Assembly (NCBI RefSeq): GCF_000970045.1
Contig: NZ_CP009505.1
Location: forward strand, 1,488,001-1,552,000
Length of the DNA stretch: 64,000 nucleotides
Reading direction: 5' to 3'
From: Methanosarcina sp. MTP4
Lineage (GTDB): Archaea > Halobacteriota > Methanosarcinia > Methanosarcinales > Methanosarcinaceae
Shown here: piece after piece, positions 17,369-25,334 of the stretch
How the letters are laid out: every line of letters begins with the position of its first letter
Position numbering within the stretch: the first letter of the stretch is position 1
Notes under the pieces: generated by a model
Databases searched by the model: none
What the model was told of the DNA's origin: nothing
What the model saw: the letters and a program-made list of their open reading frames with translations, nothing else
Program-made: the position numbers and the translations under genes

Positions 17369-17528
17369 GGTAAGATCAATAGTCGATAAGATCGATAATC
17401 GGTAAGATCGATAATCGGTAAGATCGATAATCGGTAAGATCGATAATCGGTAAGATCGATAATCGGTAAGATCGATAATCGGTAAGATCGATAATCGGTA
17501 AGATCGATAATCGGTAAGATCGGAAATA
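17369..17528. repeat. 16-bp tandem repeat, about ten copies
   Basis: The unit GGTAAGATCGATAATC is repeated about ten times, seven of them exact, with degenerate copies at both edges. There are no spacers, so it is not a CRISPR. It lies between the two IS605-like hairpins. Confidence 0.95.
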
Positions 17529-17599
17529 ATACATAGTTACCTAAAATGTTGCCTCATTTTCAGGCTCTAAGGATGGCCGGTTAAACAGTCCTGAGAGAT

Positions 17600-17864
17600 A
17601 GGGACGGTGCTTGCATCGTACAAAACCTTTCCATATCTGATCGAGAGAAAGACGGATTCCGGGATTGGCTCTTTTGCGGCTTCGCTGCAACACTTCCACT
17701 TCACAAAGCGGAAGTCCACAAACCCGGATACAAATTATCCTGCTCCGGCAGGAGGGAAGCTTATTATTGGCTTTCGCTATGGGGTTTGAACCCCCAATTA
17801 AACCTTATTCAAAATATCAGGAGTGGAGTTTACGCATTCCTCCCCTGAGCTAAAGACTCGGGGG
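17600..17864 (+). mobile_element. Hairpin-rich right end of an IS200/IS605-like element (possible omega-RNA relic)
   Basis: No protein-coding character, but several stable hairpins follow one another: CTTCC...GGAAG (about 17694-17717), CCTGC-TCC-GGCAGG (about 17740-17753), GGGGTT-TG-AACCCC (about 17779-17792) and CCCCTGAG-CTAAAGA-CTCGGGGG (17842-17864). The last is preceded by GTTTACGCATTCCT, a lead I associate with the right ends of TnpB-bearing elements, where the RNA guide scaffold is encoded. No tnpB remains. It ends 17 bp before tldD, so it may also serve as that gene's leader. Confidence 0.45.
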
Positions 17865-17881
17865 TTTCCTGCTGAGGTTTT

Positions 17882-19231
17882 ATGAACGAAATTATGCAGA
17901 ACATCAAATTTTTTGACTGCAGGGTGATTGAGGGCAGTTCAAGTTCGGTCATCCTGGACAACGGGAAGATCGAGGAAATTTCCAGGAACTTCATGAGGGG
18001 AGCAGGCATAAGGGCCCTTTGCGGAGGTTCCTGGGGTTACACGGCCGTGGAAGGGGAACTGGACCTTGAAAGGGGAGTTCGGGACGCTGCAAAACTTGCT
18101 TTTGCCATGGACGAAAACACCCCGAAAGAAGAAGTCGAACTTGCAGCCGTGGCCCCTCCTGTGGTAAAGAATCTCCCCCGGATAAAGATCGATCCCAGGG
18201 ATGTCCCAATCGAGGAAAAAGTAGAGCTTTTGAAAAACATCGAGTCCCGGGCCAGGGTAGAGGGCGTCCACAGCACGAAAGTGATGTTCTCCGAATCTGA
18301 ATTCAAGATCATGTACCGGAATTCCGAAGGTGTGGAATGCGAGTACGAGCTTTTGAACACGGGTTTTGCTGTTTCTGCGGTTGCGACCGAAAACGGGGTC
18401 TACCAGGCAGGCCGGGAAAGCCGTTTCGGCTACGGCTATGAAGTTTTTGATAATGTGGATGCCCCCGGGCTTGCGGAAAAGGCAGGAAAAACCGCAGTCG
18501 AACTTCTGGGCGCAAAGACCCCCAAGGGAGGGACAATGCCCGTGCTCCTTGACCAGGAACTTGCAGGCGTCTTTGCCCATGAAGCCGTGGGGCATGCCTC
18601 GGAAGCGGACCTGGTGCTCGAAGGGGACTCCATTCTTGCAAACCGGATCGGGGAACAGATTGCTTCTCCGCTTGTCACGATCATCGATGACCCGACCCTG
18701 CATGAGTTCGGGTACTATCCTTTCGATGCCGAAGGGGTTGAGTCCAGCCGGACTGAAATCATCAGAGGCGGGGTCCTTAATTCTTACCTCCATTCCCGGG
18801 AAACCGCAGGGAAGCTCGGGGAAGAGACCGGGAATCCCGGTAATTCGAGGGCTCAGGGCTATTCCATGCCCATTGTCCGGATGAGCAACACTTTCATCGA
18901 TAATGGGGACTCAAAGTTTGAGGAGATGCTCGAATCTGTCCGGGACGGGATGTACCTTATAGGGTCCCGGGGCGGACAGGTAAACACCGGGGAAGGGATT
19001 TTCCAGTTCAACGCCGAAAAGGGTTACCTGATCAAGAACGGGGAACTTACTGAACTTGTCAGGGACGTGTCCCTTTCGGGAAAGACCCTTGAGATCCTGA
19101 ACCACGTGACCGGGGTTGGGAACGACCTGAAAATGACTGCCGGTAGGTGCGGGAAAGGCGGGCAGCTTGCGCCCGTTTCCGACGGTTCTCCCCATCTTGC
19201 CATTTCCCGGGCTCTGGTGGGAGGTGCCTGA
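17882..19231 (+). CDS. tldD: TldD family metalloprotease
   Basis: A 449-residue member of the TldD/PmbA family. The zinc site HEAVGH (HExxxH) sits near residues 237-242 in the expected context FAHEAVGHASEADLV, and the C-terminal barrel ends with GKGGQ. TldD forms a heterodimer with TldE and cleaves unfolded peptides; in bacteria it matures microcin B17 and degrades CcdA, while the archaeal substrate is unknown. The gene is followed after only 2 bp by tldE, whose ribosome-binding site lies inside its last codons. The length is normal for the family. Confidence 0.93.
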   Translation: MNEIMQNIKFFDCRVIEGSSSSVILDNGKIEEISRNFMRGAGIRALCGGSWGYTAVEGELDLERGVRDAAKLAFAMDENTPKEEVELAAVAPPVVKNLPRIKIDPRDVPIEEKVELLKNIESRARVEGVHSTKVMFSESEFKIMYRNSEGVECEYELLNTGFAVSAVATENGVYQAGRESRFGYGYEVFDNVDAPGLAEKAGKTAVELLGAKTPKGGTMPVLLDQELAGVFAHEAVGHASEADLVLEGDSILANRIGEQIASPLVTIIDDPTLHEFGYYPFDAEGVESSRTEIIRGGVLNSYLHSRETAGKLGEETGNPGNSRAQGYSMPIVRMSNTFIDNGDSKFEEMLESVRDGMYLIGSRGGQVNTGEGIFQFNAEKGYLIKNGELTELVRDVSLSGKTLEILNHVTGVGNDLKMTAGRCGKGGQLAPVSDGSPHLAISRALVGGA

Positions 19232-19233
19232 AG

Positions 19234-20544
19234 ATGTACGAACTTGCAAAAAAAGCCCTGGATATTGCCGAAAAAGCCGGGGCAGAAGAAGCCGAAATCT
19301 ATTACATTTCAAATCATTCCACCAGCGTGAACTTCAAAAAGGATGCCCTGGAAAGTGCCAAGGACCGCTTCTCGGAAGGGATCGGGGTCCGGGCAATCGT
19401 AAACGGGGCAGTGGGTTTTGCCAGCACGAATTCGGCAAAAGACCTCGAAAATACGATCAAGATCGCAGTTGCCGAAGCCCGGGTCCGGGAAAATGACCCT
19501 GACTGGGTGGCTCTCCCCTCAAATGGAAAATATCCAACGGTGGCCGGGATTTTCGATAAGAGAATCGAAGCTATGAAACTCGAGGAGTGCATCGGGTATG
19601 CCATGGAACTTGTCGAAGGCACAAAGGAAGTTCCAGGGACCCTGCCCACTTCCGGATCTTTTACCCGGGGAAAGAGCAGGCAGCTTATCCTGAACACGAA
19701 CGGTGTGGAAATCGAAGAAGAATCCACAGCAGTTTCCGGTTTCGTGGACGTGATCACCGTAAACGGGGAAACTTCCACCGCATATGACTTTGACGTATCC
19801 CGCTCTCTTGGTATTGATTTCCGGGCACTCGGAAAGCACGCCTCGGAACTAGCCCTCAGCTCGGGCAACGGGATAACTATCGAAGCACAGAAAACAAATG
19901 TCGTTTTCCATCCCTTTGCTTTTTCGGACATCCTGGAAGCCGCTTTTGCCCCGTCTCTCGACGCTGATAACGTGCAGAAGGGCAGGTCCGGCTTGATAGG
20001 CAAGCTCGGGGAGGAACTTGCAGCCCCGGAACTTTCCATCTATGACGACGGGCTGGTCGAAGCGGGAATCGAGACCTCGGCTTCGGACGACGAAGGTGTC
20101 CCTTCCCAGCGCACTACCGTGCTTGAAAAAGGAGTCCTCAATAGCTACCTCTACGACAGTTACACTGCCGGAAAAGAGGGGACAAAGAGCACCGGCAACG
20201 CTGCGCGTGGCTCCTACACGAGCCCACCTGCTGTGGGACTCCGGAACTTCATAATCGATTATCCGCAAACGGACCTTATTGCCGATACCGATTCCGGAGT
20301 TTTCGTAAACACGGTGATCGGGGCTCATACCGCAAACTCGATTTCCGGGGATTTCTCCGTAGAGGCCAGGAACGCCTTCACCATCAAAGATGGGGCTCTC
20401 GATAAGCCTATCAAGTCCCTCATGATCTCGGGTAACGCCTTCGACCTTCTGAAAAATATCACAGGTGCAGGCACCGATGTCCGGAAAGTAGGCGGCTTCA
20501 TTTCGCCGTCGATCCGGGTCTCGGACATGAGCGTGATTGGCTAA
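19234..20544 (+). CDS. tldE: TldE/PmbA, partner subunit of TldD
   Basis: 436 residues from ATG 19234. The open frame extends 29 codons upstream, but that segment overlaps tldD, and GGGAGGTG directly before 19234 marks the true start. It has the PmbA fold but lacks the HExxxH zinc site, as TldE subunits do. Conserved family segments are SEGIGVRAIVNGAVGFAS near the start and the C-terminal GAGTDVRKVGGFISPSIRV. It should pair one to one with TldD in the cytoplasm. Confidence 0.93.
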   Translation: MYELAKKALDIAEKAGAEEAEIYYISNHSTSVNFKKDALESAKDRFSEGIGVRAIVNGAVGFASTNSAKDLENTIKIAVAEARVRENDPDWVALPSNGKYPTVAGIFDKRIEAMKLEECIGYAMELVEGTKEVPGTLPTSGSFTRGKSRQLILNTNGVEIEEESTAVSGFVDVITVNGETSTAYDFDVSRSLGIDFRALGKHASELALSSGNGITIEAQKTNVVFHPFAFSDILEAAFAPSLDADNVQKGRSGLIGKLGEELAAPELSIYDDGLVEAGIETSASDDEGVPSQRTTVLEKGVLNSYLYDSYTAGKEGTKSTGNAARGSYTSPPAVGLRNFIIDYPQTDLIADTDSGVFVNTVIGAHTANSISGDFSVEARNAFTIKDGALDKPIKSLMISGNAFDLLKNITGAGTDVRKVGGFISPSIRVSDMSVIG

Positions 20545-20550
20545 GAGCGT

Positions 20551-20644
20551 GGTTTTTTAAGTTAGCTTTTTGAGTTGGCTTTTTAAGTTGGCTTTTTAAG
20601 TTGGCTTTTTAAGTTGGCTTTTTAAGTTGACTTTTTAAGTTGAC
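20551..20644. repeat. 13-bp tandem repeat, about seven copies
   Basis: CTTTTTAAGTTGG is repeated about seven times immediately after the tldE stop, with T-rich runs in every unit. The T-runs could act as serial transcription terminators, since archaeal termination favours oligo-T. Confidence 0.9.
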
Positions 20645-20930
20645 CTATAAAGAGTGAAAGTTGTGGTTTTGGTCGGTTAAGATGGATCGGCTAAAACCTG
20701 CATCTTTTTTCTTCTTAAACCTGCCTGAAATTTTTACAGGTGTTCTGGTAAAAATATTTTTCAAAAAAAGTATAATTCCGGAGGAACAAAATCCGGTATC
20801 CGGAAGATAAGTCCAATCCCGGTGTTCTATCACCGGTACTTATTAAGCCGGGCGGGTATCTAAATGCTGAAGAAGTTCGGGAACAGGGTACTGAATAATT
20901 CTTATTTTTTGTTTTCAGCTTAAGTTTCAG

Positions 20931-21049
20931 GGCTTTATAGAAATCCTGTGAATTCAAACTTTGTCCGGTTTGAGTCGGATGCTTGAATCCGGGACTCTGG
21001 GTACCGGTTCAACTAAGGTGTGCCATTTTTTAGGGATTTCTACAGAGCC
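20931..21049. mobile_element. MITE-like element, 119 bp
   Basis: The left end GGCTTTATAGAAATCCTGTG is the imperfect inverse of the right end, whose reverse complement reads GGCTCTGTAGAAATCCC. A 122-bp element with the same ends lies at 42851-42972. There is no coding sequence inside. The length and terminal inverted repeats fit a non-autonomous element mobilised by a DDE transposase located elsewhere. Confidence 0.6.
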
Positions 21050-21147
21050 GTTTTCCGCATTCAACTTTTTTCTTGTTTTCAAATTACGCTTTCTCTTATT
21101 TTCAGCTTCAGTTTCCTTTTATTTTCAGGTTAGCTTCATTTTGGGGT

Positions 21148-21585
21148 TTAACCTCTTACCACAAGCACCGGTACCTTTGAATGCCTTACCACGTTTTCGG
21201 CAACGCTTCCGAGCAGGAACCTATCGAGTCCGGATTTGCCGAGTGTTCCTATCACGATCATATCGATGTCATTCTCTTCTGCAAACTCTACAATTTTGTC
21301 TGCGGGATGTCCTTCCAGGAGTAAGGATTCCTCCTCGACCCCGGCAGCCCTGGCGGCATCTTCCACAAAGCCTGTGGCTTTCTCACCTTCAGTCCTGAAG
21401 TGCTCCATGGCAGCCTTTTCCCAGCCAAAGTCCCTGGCAGAATGGGTCGTGGGGACGATCACATATACGGCGTAGAGTTTAGCTCCGCTCATCTTTGAAA
21501 TATCGATTCCTGTTTCAACCGCTTTTTTGCAGAGTTGCGAACCGTCGGTTGCAACCATTATTTTTTTGTAAGTTCCCTCTCTCAT
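21148..21585 (-). CDS. Universal stress protein (UspA family)
   Basis: 145 residues with the UspA nucleotide-binding fold: the N-terminal MVATDGS, the region DMIVIGTLGKSGLDRFLLGS with the G-2X-G-9X-G-S pattern of ATP-binding members, and a terminal KVPVLVV strand. A GAGGGAT site precedes ATG 21585. The gene at 23395 is a close paralogue with the same spacing of motifs. Both lie on the same strand around a membrane protein, suggesting the three respond to a shared signal. Confidence 0.92.
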   Translation of the reverse strand: MREGTYKKIMVATDGSQLCKKAVETGIDISKMSGAKLYAVYVIVPTTHSARDFGWEKAAMEHFRTEGEKATGFVEDAARAAGVEEESLLLEGHPADKIVEFAEENDIDMIVIGTLGKSGLDRFLLGSVAENVVRHSKVPVLVVRG

Positions 21586-22309
21586 ATTAAATCCCTCAAA
21601 TCTATTTCCTCATCGGCCCTGTGTTCAACTTCAGCTTTCTGAAGCATCTCCCGGCACAGGCCCACCCTTTCTTATCGGTGCGTGCATGCAGTCAGGTGCA
21701 TATTTGCTCTATATGGTGCATGCCTGCTCCTTATTCTACTATATTAATTATTATATATATGGCTTTTTCATAAAATAATAGCAGACAGGATTACTTTTCA
21801 TTTCCGAGGGCTATGTTCCCGAAAATAGCTGATGCAGGAATAACTTATGTAGTAACTTGAGTAAGGCCAGGAAGGTGAACTCAGCTGTAAATATCTCTTG
21901 AAGAAGCAGGTTCGGAGCTGAAATATTTTTTTTAAATCGTAGGAACTTTGGTTAGTTGTATGCGGAAAAAAATTTCTGAAAATATGGAATTCTTTATCAA
22001 TTTTTAGCACAAAAGGGCAGTAGCTTTAGGGTTATCGCAATGTTTATATATGGCTTTATCTTCACTTTGGAATGTGAACGGGTATCGCTCAACATAAAAT
22101 ACACTTTACAAAGACCAAATCCAACATATTTTAACCTCCCCCAAAAACCCCCGTTCACTCCTTTGTTTTTAATATATTTCTCCTGTATACTCAAGTAAAC
22201 TTGATTTTGTCTTTTTCCTTTCTTTCTTTCTTTTCCGTTTTTCCTTCCCGTTCCATTTTTTTCTTCCTTTCTCAGTTCCCGTTATTTTACCTTTATTCCT
22301 TATTTTCGC
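21586..22309. other. Intergenic region, no gene seen
   Basis: AT-rich, with a TATA-like TTATTATATATATGG near 21750-21765 that suits the USP promoter. Short open frames here have no coding character. The 22200-22300 part is a T/C-rich stretch downstream of the Gate-domain gene and probably holds its terminator. Confidence 0.4.
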
Positions 22310-23248
22310 TTAAGGGGAGATGCTGAGCAGTCCCATGAGGATTACGAACCTTATCAGGATGCTCATCCCAGTGGAGCAGGCAACGATCCGGAAACCCAGG
22401 CGGGGGCCGAAGATTGCCACTTTCTTGGGGATCTGGCTGCGGAGGGCAAAGATAGGGAGCATGAACATGCTGCCCAGCATAAGCACGATCATTGCCTGGA
22501 GCTGTGTGATCTCTCCGGCATGGATCATGGGGCCGAGCAGAGAAATTCCCAGGATCGGGCTTGCCACGTAACTTGTCAGGGGGACAATGGCTTCGGGGGG
22601 GATTTTGAATAGTTCGGCAAGGGGGAGCACGGTGAAAATTTCAAAAGCTCCCTGTTCCCTGAGGAAGAATACGATGGTCGTGGCGATCAGGTAGACTCTG
22701 GCAATTTTCAAAAAGACTTTAAACTCTTTCCTAACGGCTCTTTCAACCGCCGTTTTCAGGGATACTTTCCCGTTGAATTTGCTCTCCGGCGGCTTGCAGG
22801 AATTGCCTTTTAGAAGGAGTTTGCTTGCGACAGCTACTGCCAGGACCTTGAATATTGCAGTGAATATGAATACGAAGGCATAAAAACCTCCCACGACGAG
22901 TCCCAGAGCCGGAAGTACGATAGGGACCTGGTAGGTGAAGAGTTCCCTGACATAGGCGGGGGTGCTGTTCATTATGGCACAGAGGGTGACCTCCCTGTCA
23001 TCCAGGCAGCCGTTTTCCTTTTCCTGCAGGAGCATACTGTTTGCGGCCACAGTAGACCCTATGGACACTAAAAAGGCCGATGAACAGGTCTCAGGCAGGT
23101 TCGTATGGGCAAAAATAGGGCTCGTAAGCCTGGAAAACTTCTGCATGAGGCCCAGTTCCACAAGCACGGCAGTTCCGACAAGCCCTATAAAAATCATGAA
23201 AAGTATGGGAATGGCAAAGTCCAGTACCTGAAGGAAAAGTCCTATCAT
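22310..23248 (-). CDS. Gate-domain (nucleoside recognition / SpmA-like) membrane protein
   Basis: A 312-residue integral membrane protein with about eight hydrophobic segments. The first half (about 10-130) and second half (about 180-300) each carry a Gate-type block, including SIGSTVAANSMLLQE and, later, TSYVASPILGISLLGPMI. Such proteins are distant relatives of nucleoside transporters and spore-maturation SpmA/B; in archaea the transported solute is unknown. No ribosome-binding site is obvious before ATG 23248. It lies between two universal stress protein genes on the same strand. Confidence 0.75.
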   Translation of the reverse strand: MIGLFLQVLDFAIPILFMIFIGLVGTAVLVELGLMQKFSRLTSPIFAHTNLPETCSSAFLVSIGSTVAANSMLLQEKENGCLDDREVTLCAIMNSTPAYVRELFTYQVPIVLPALGLVVGGFYAFVFIFTAIFKVLAVAVASKLLLKGNSCKPPESKFNGKVSLKTAVERAVRKEFKVFLKIARVYLIATTIVFFLREQGAFEIFTVLPLAELFKIPPEAIVPLTSYVASPILGISLLGPMIHAGEITQLQAMIVLMLGSMFMLPIFALRSQIPKKVAIFGPRLGFRIVACSTGMSILIRFVILMGLLSISP

Positions 23249-23394
23249 CGGCAGTTATTAGAGTCGGACAGGTACATCAATTTATCCCGAGAATTCCGGA
23301 TAAGCTGCCCGAAAACTTTTACATTTTTTAGTTTTTGTTTTCGACTTTGCTATTTTCAACTGTGCTTCATGCTTTGCTTTCTGCTTTGCTATTT

Positions 23395-23856
23395 TCAGCT
23401 TTCTTCGGCTTTCTCTCCCCTCACGACGAGCACCGCGTTCTTTGAGTGCCTGACCACGTTTTCAGCCACACTTCCAAGGAGGAAGCGCTGGACTCCGGAT
23501 TTCCCCTGCGTCCCCATCACGACCAGGTCGATGTCGTTCTTGTCCGCAAATTTAACAAGCTCGTCCCCGGGGTTTCCTTCGAGGATTACGGATTTCACCT
23601 CGACACCGGCAGCTTTGCCTTTTTCTTCAATGAAGTTTGTAGCATTTTCCCCTTCGGTCCTGAGGTGTTCTTTCATTGCTTTTTCCCAGCCAGCATCCCT
23701 GGGTATTGCGGAACGCCCTCCCGAACTTACCACATAAACAGCATAGACTTTTGCCCCGCTCAGTCTTGCAATTTCAATTCCATTGTGGACAGCTTTCCTG
23801 CCCAGTTCCGAACCGTCGCTTGCAATCATTACCCTATTATATGTTCCGGTTTCCAT
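23395..23856 (-). CDS. Universal stress protein (UspA family)
   Basis: 153 residues from ATG 23856. The frame is open for 33 more codons upstream, but GGGGAG directly before 23856 and alignment with the paralogue at 21148 (METGTYNRVMIASDGS against MREGTYKKIMVATDGS) fix this start. It has the ATP-binding pattern GTQGKSGVQRFLLGS. The insert VVSSGGRSAIPRDAGWEKAM before the central helix matches the paralogue's position. Confidence 0.92.
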   Translation of the reverse strand: METGTYNRVMIASDGSELGRKAVHNGIEIARLSGAKVYAVYVVSSGGRSAIPRDAGWEKAMKEHLRTEGENATNFIEEKGKAAGVEVKSVILEGNPGDELVKFADKNDIDLVVMGTQGKSGVQRFLLGSVAENVVRHSKNAVLVVRGEKAEES

Positions 23857-24221
23857 ACCAAACTCCCCTTTTAAGTTCGCCTTCAGTCCTATGCCCGGGA
23901 TTCCCGCTTCAAGAAACTTTATCCTGGCACAGTCGGCTTTTTCTTTCAAGTGCATGCGTGCATTAATCTACGCGCATCCCGGCTTAAATTAATTATATGT
24001 TGAGTATATTATAATACTACTCTATATTAATTGTTATCCGATTTATCCATTATGGAATTATCTCTTAAAAGATGGTCGTAAACTCCTGTTGAAAGTGTTG
24101 CTAATCGGAACGTAGGAAAAATATGGATTAATAGAGACAAAAAATAAAAATCCTGAAAAAGTGTGGATGAAGCCCGGACAGAATTAACTGGTCTAATCAA
24201 CTGGTCTAATCAACTGGTCTG
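23857..24221. other. Intergenic region with a short ACTGGTCTAATCA repeat
   Basis: AT-rich, with a TATA-like box around 23990-24015 for the USP gene. At 24187-24220 the 13-mer AACTGGTCTAATC occurs about two and a half times. No gene is seen. Confidence 0.45.
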
Positions 24222-24386
24222 TAGTCCCGAACGTACATATTTATACTTACTTTACAACCACGGAAGACACGGAAAGCACGGAAGGATTGTGCCCCTATTT
24301 CCTTTATTCCGTGTTTTCCGGGCTTTCTGTGGTTAAACTTTCACTTGAGATTGGGGAAGGAATTCGGGGCATTGACTATAATTGAT
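24222..24386 (+). repeat. Dispersed 160-bp repeat with long hairpin, copy 1
   Basis: This block and 52650-52812 (inverted) are about 85-90 percent identical by eye. The centre forms a 26-bp imperfect stem: the left arm 24258-24283 is made of CACGGAA repeats (CCACGGAAGACACGGAAAGC...), and the right arm 24307-24332 contains TTCCGTGTTTTCCGGGC. It ends 20-25 bp from the end of the Fe-S gene. It could be a structured RNA, a terminator or a non-autonomous mobile repeat. Confidence 0.8.
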
Positions 24387-24408
24387 ACTGCCGGGCTTTT
24401 TCGATTTT

Positions 24409-24858
24409 TTAAAACTTTCTTGCCTGAATAATTGTTTCTGCTTGCTTTTCTCTGAACGCTGCCTGACGACAGCCGGGGCAGAGTTCCACCCAGAAGCCTC
24501 CTGTTGGAGGAAGGGGGATTTTTTCCGAAATAGCTGTCCTTATCTTCTCGAGTTCCCTTCTGGTTGCAAAGGCAGTCCCGCATTTCTGGCAGGGCACAAG
24601 CTCGAAGTCAAGGGTCTGGCTTTCGAGTGGGACCCGGCTTTTTTCCAACTCTACAGGGAAAATGAAGCTTATTGCCTTTTCAGGGCAGGCAAGGGCGCAG
24701 AGCTCGCAGTCCGGGCTGCAGTTTGCAGGGAAGCTTATACGTCGCATGTTTCCCTCTTCGGAAAAGGCGATGAGCTTCTCGGGGCAGACTGTGGTGCAGG
24801 CCCTGCACCCGATGCACTTTTCTTCATCAGGTACGAGCATCCTTGTGCTTTCTTTCAT
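24409..24858 (-). CDS. HycF/HyfH-like 4Fe-4S protein with zinc-ribbon tail
   Basis: 149 residues. The N-terminal half has two 4Fe-4S motifs (CIGCRACTTVCP and CSPDCELCALACP). The C-terminal half has CQKCGTAFATRRE followed 35 residues later by CPGC, the four-cysteine arrangement of formate hydrogenlyase subunit 6 (HycF/HyfH). Its ATG overlaps the TGA of the preceding ferredoxin-like gene by 4 nt. It is the last gene of the cooS operon and probably passes electrons between the Fe-S proteins and the molybdoenzyme. Confidence 0.8.
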   Translation of the reverse strand: MKESTRMLVPDEEKCIGCRACTTVCPEKLIAFSEEGNMRRISFPANCSPDCELCALACPEKAISFIFPVELEKSRVPLESQTLDFELVPCQKCGTAFATRRELEKIRTAISEKIPLPPTGGFWVELCPGCRQAAFREKQAETIIQARKF

Positions 24859-25331
24859 CTGTTTTCCCTCCTGCCGGCAGGCTCCGGGGTTCCAAGGGCT
24901 TTTTTAATCCTTTCTGCCCTTCTGGTCCTGGTATTTCCTCCGAGGCTTTCGGCTTCGGCACGGAAGAGAGCTCCTGCAGGGCAGGTCGCCACACAGGCAG
25001 GAATTTCTTTTCCCTGGCAGAGGTCACAGCGCTCCACAACACCAGCCCTTAATTCCGCAGTCCCGAAGGGACAGGCAAGGACGCAGAGCCGGCATCCGAT
25101 ACATTTTTCGGCATCGTACTCAAGCCCGCTGTCCCCGTAGTTCAGGGCTTCTCCGGGACAGACGGCAGCGCAGAGGGGGGTTTCGCACTGGCGGCAGGAA
25201 ACGGGAACGGCAGCAAGGCCCCTTACGACCTGTACGGAAATCCTTGCGCTTTCGTTTTCCCTCTCGCAGGCAAGTTCGCAGGCGTGGCAGGCGATACAGC
25301 GGGACAGGTCAGCATAGACGGCTTCCGGCAT
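24855..25331 (-). CDS. HycB/HydN-like protein with four 4Fe-4S clusters
   Basis: 158 residues with sixteen cysteines in four motifs: CIACHACELACE, CRQCETPLCAAVCP, CIGCRLCVLACP and CDLCQGKEIPACVATCP. This is the usual electron-transfer subunit of formate dehydrogenases and related molybdoenzymes. The start ATG lies 3 bp after the fdhA-like stop, behind a GGAGGG site within that gene. The tail after residue 125 is basic and poorly conserved in type. It is a paralogue of the CooF-like protein at 27443. Confidence 0.88.
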   Translation of the reverse strand: MPEAVYADLSRCIACHACELACERENESARISVQVVRGLAAVPVSCRQCETPLCAAVCPGEALNYGDSGLEYDAEKCIGCRLCVLACPFGTAELRAGVVERCDLCQGKEIPACVATCPAGALFRAEAESLGGNTRTRRAERIKKALGTPEPAGRRENR

Positions 25332-25334
25332 TTT

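Noticed and set aside
17600-17853. tnpB pseudogene in the IS605-like relic
   Set aside because: None of the three frames shows TnpB zinc-finger or RuvC motifs; the segment looks non-coding.
17939-18793. 284-codon open frame antisense to tldD
   Set aside because: tldD has its HExxxH motif and coupled tldE; the antisense frame shows no recognisable protein.
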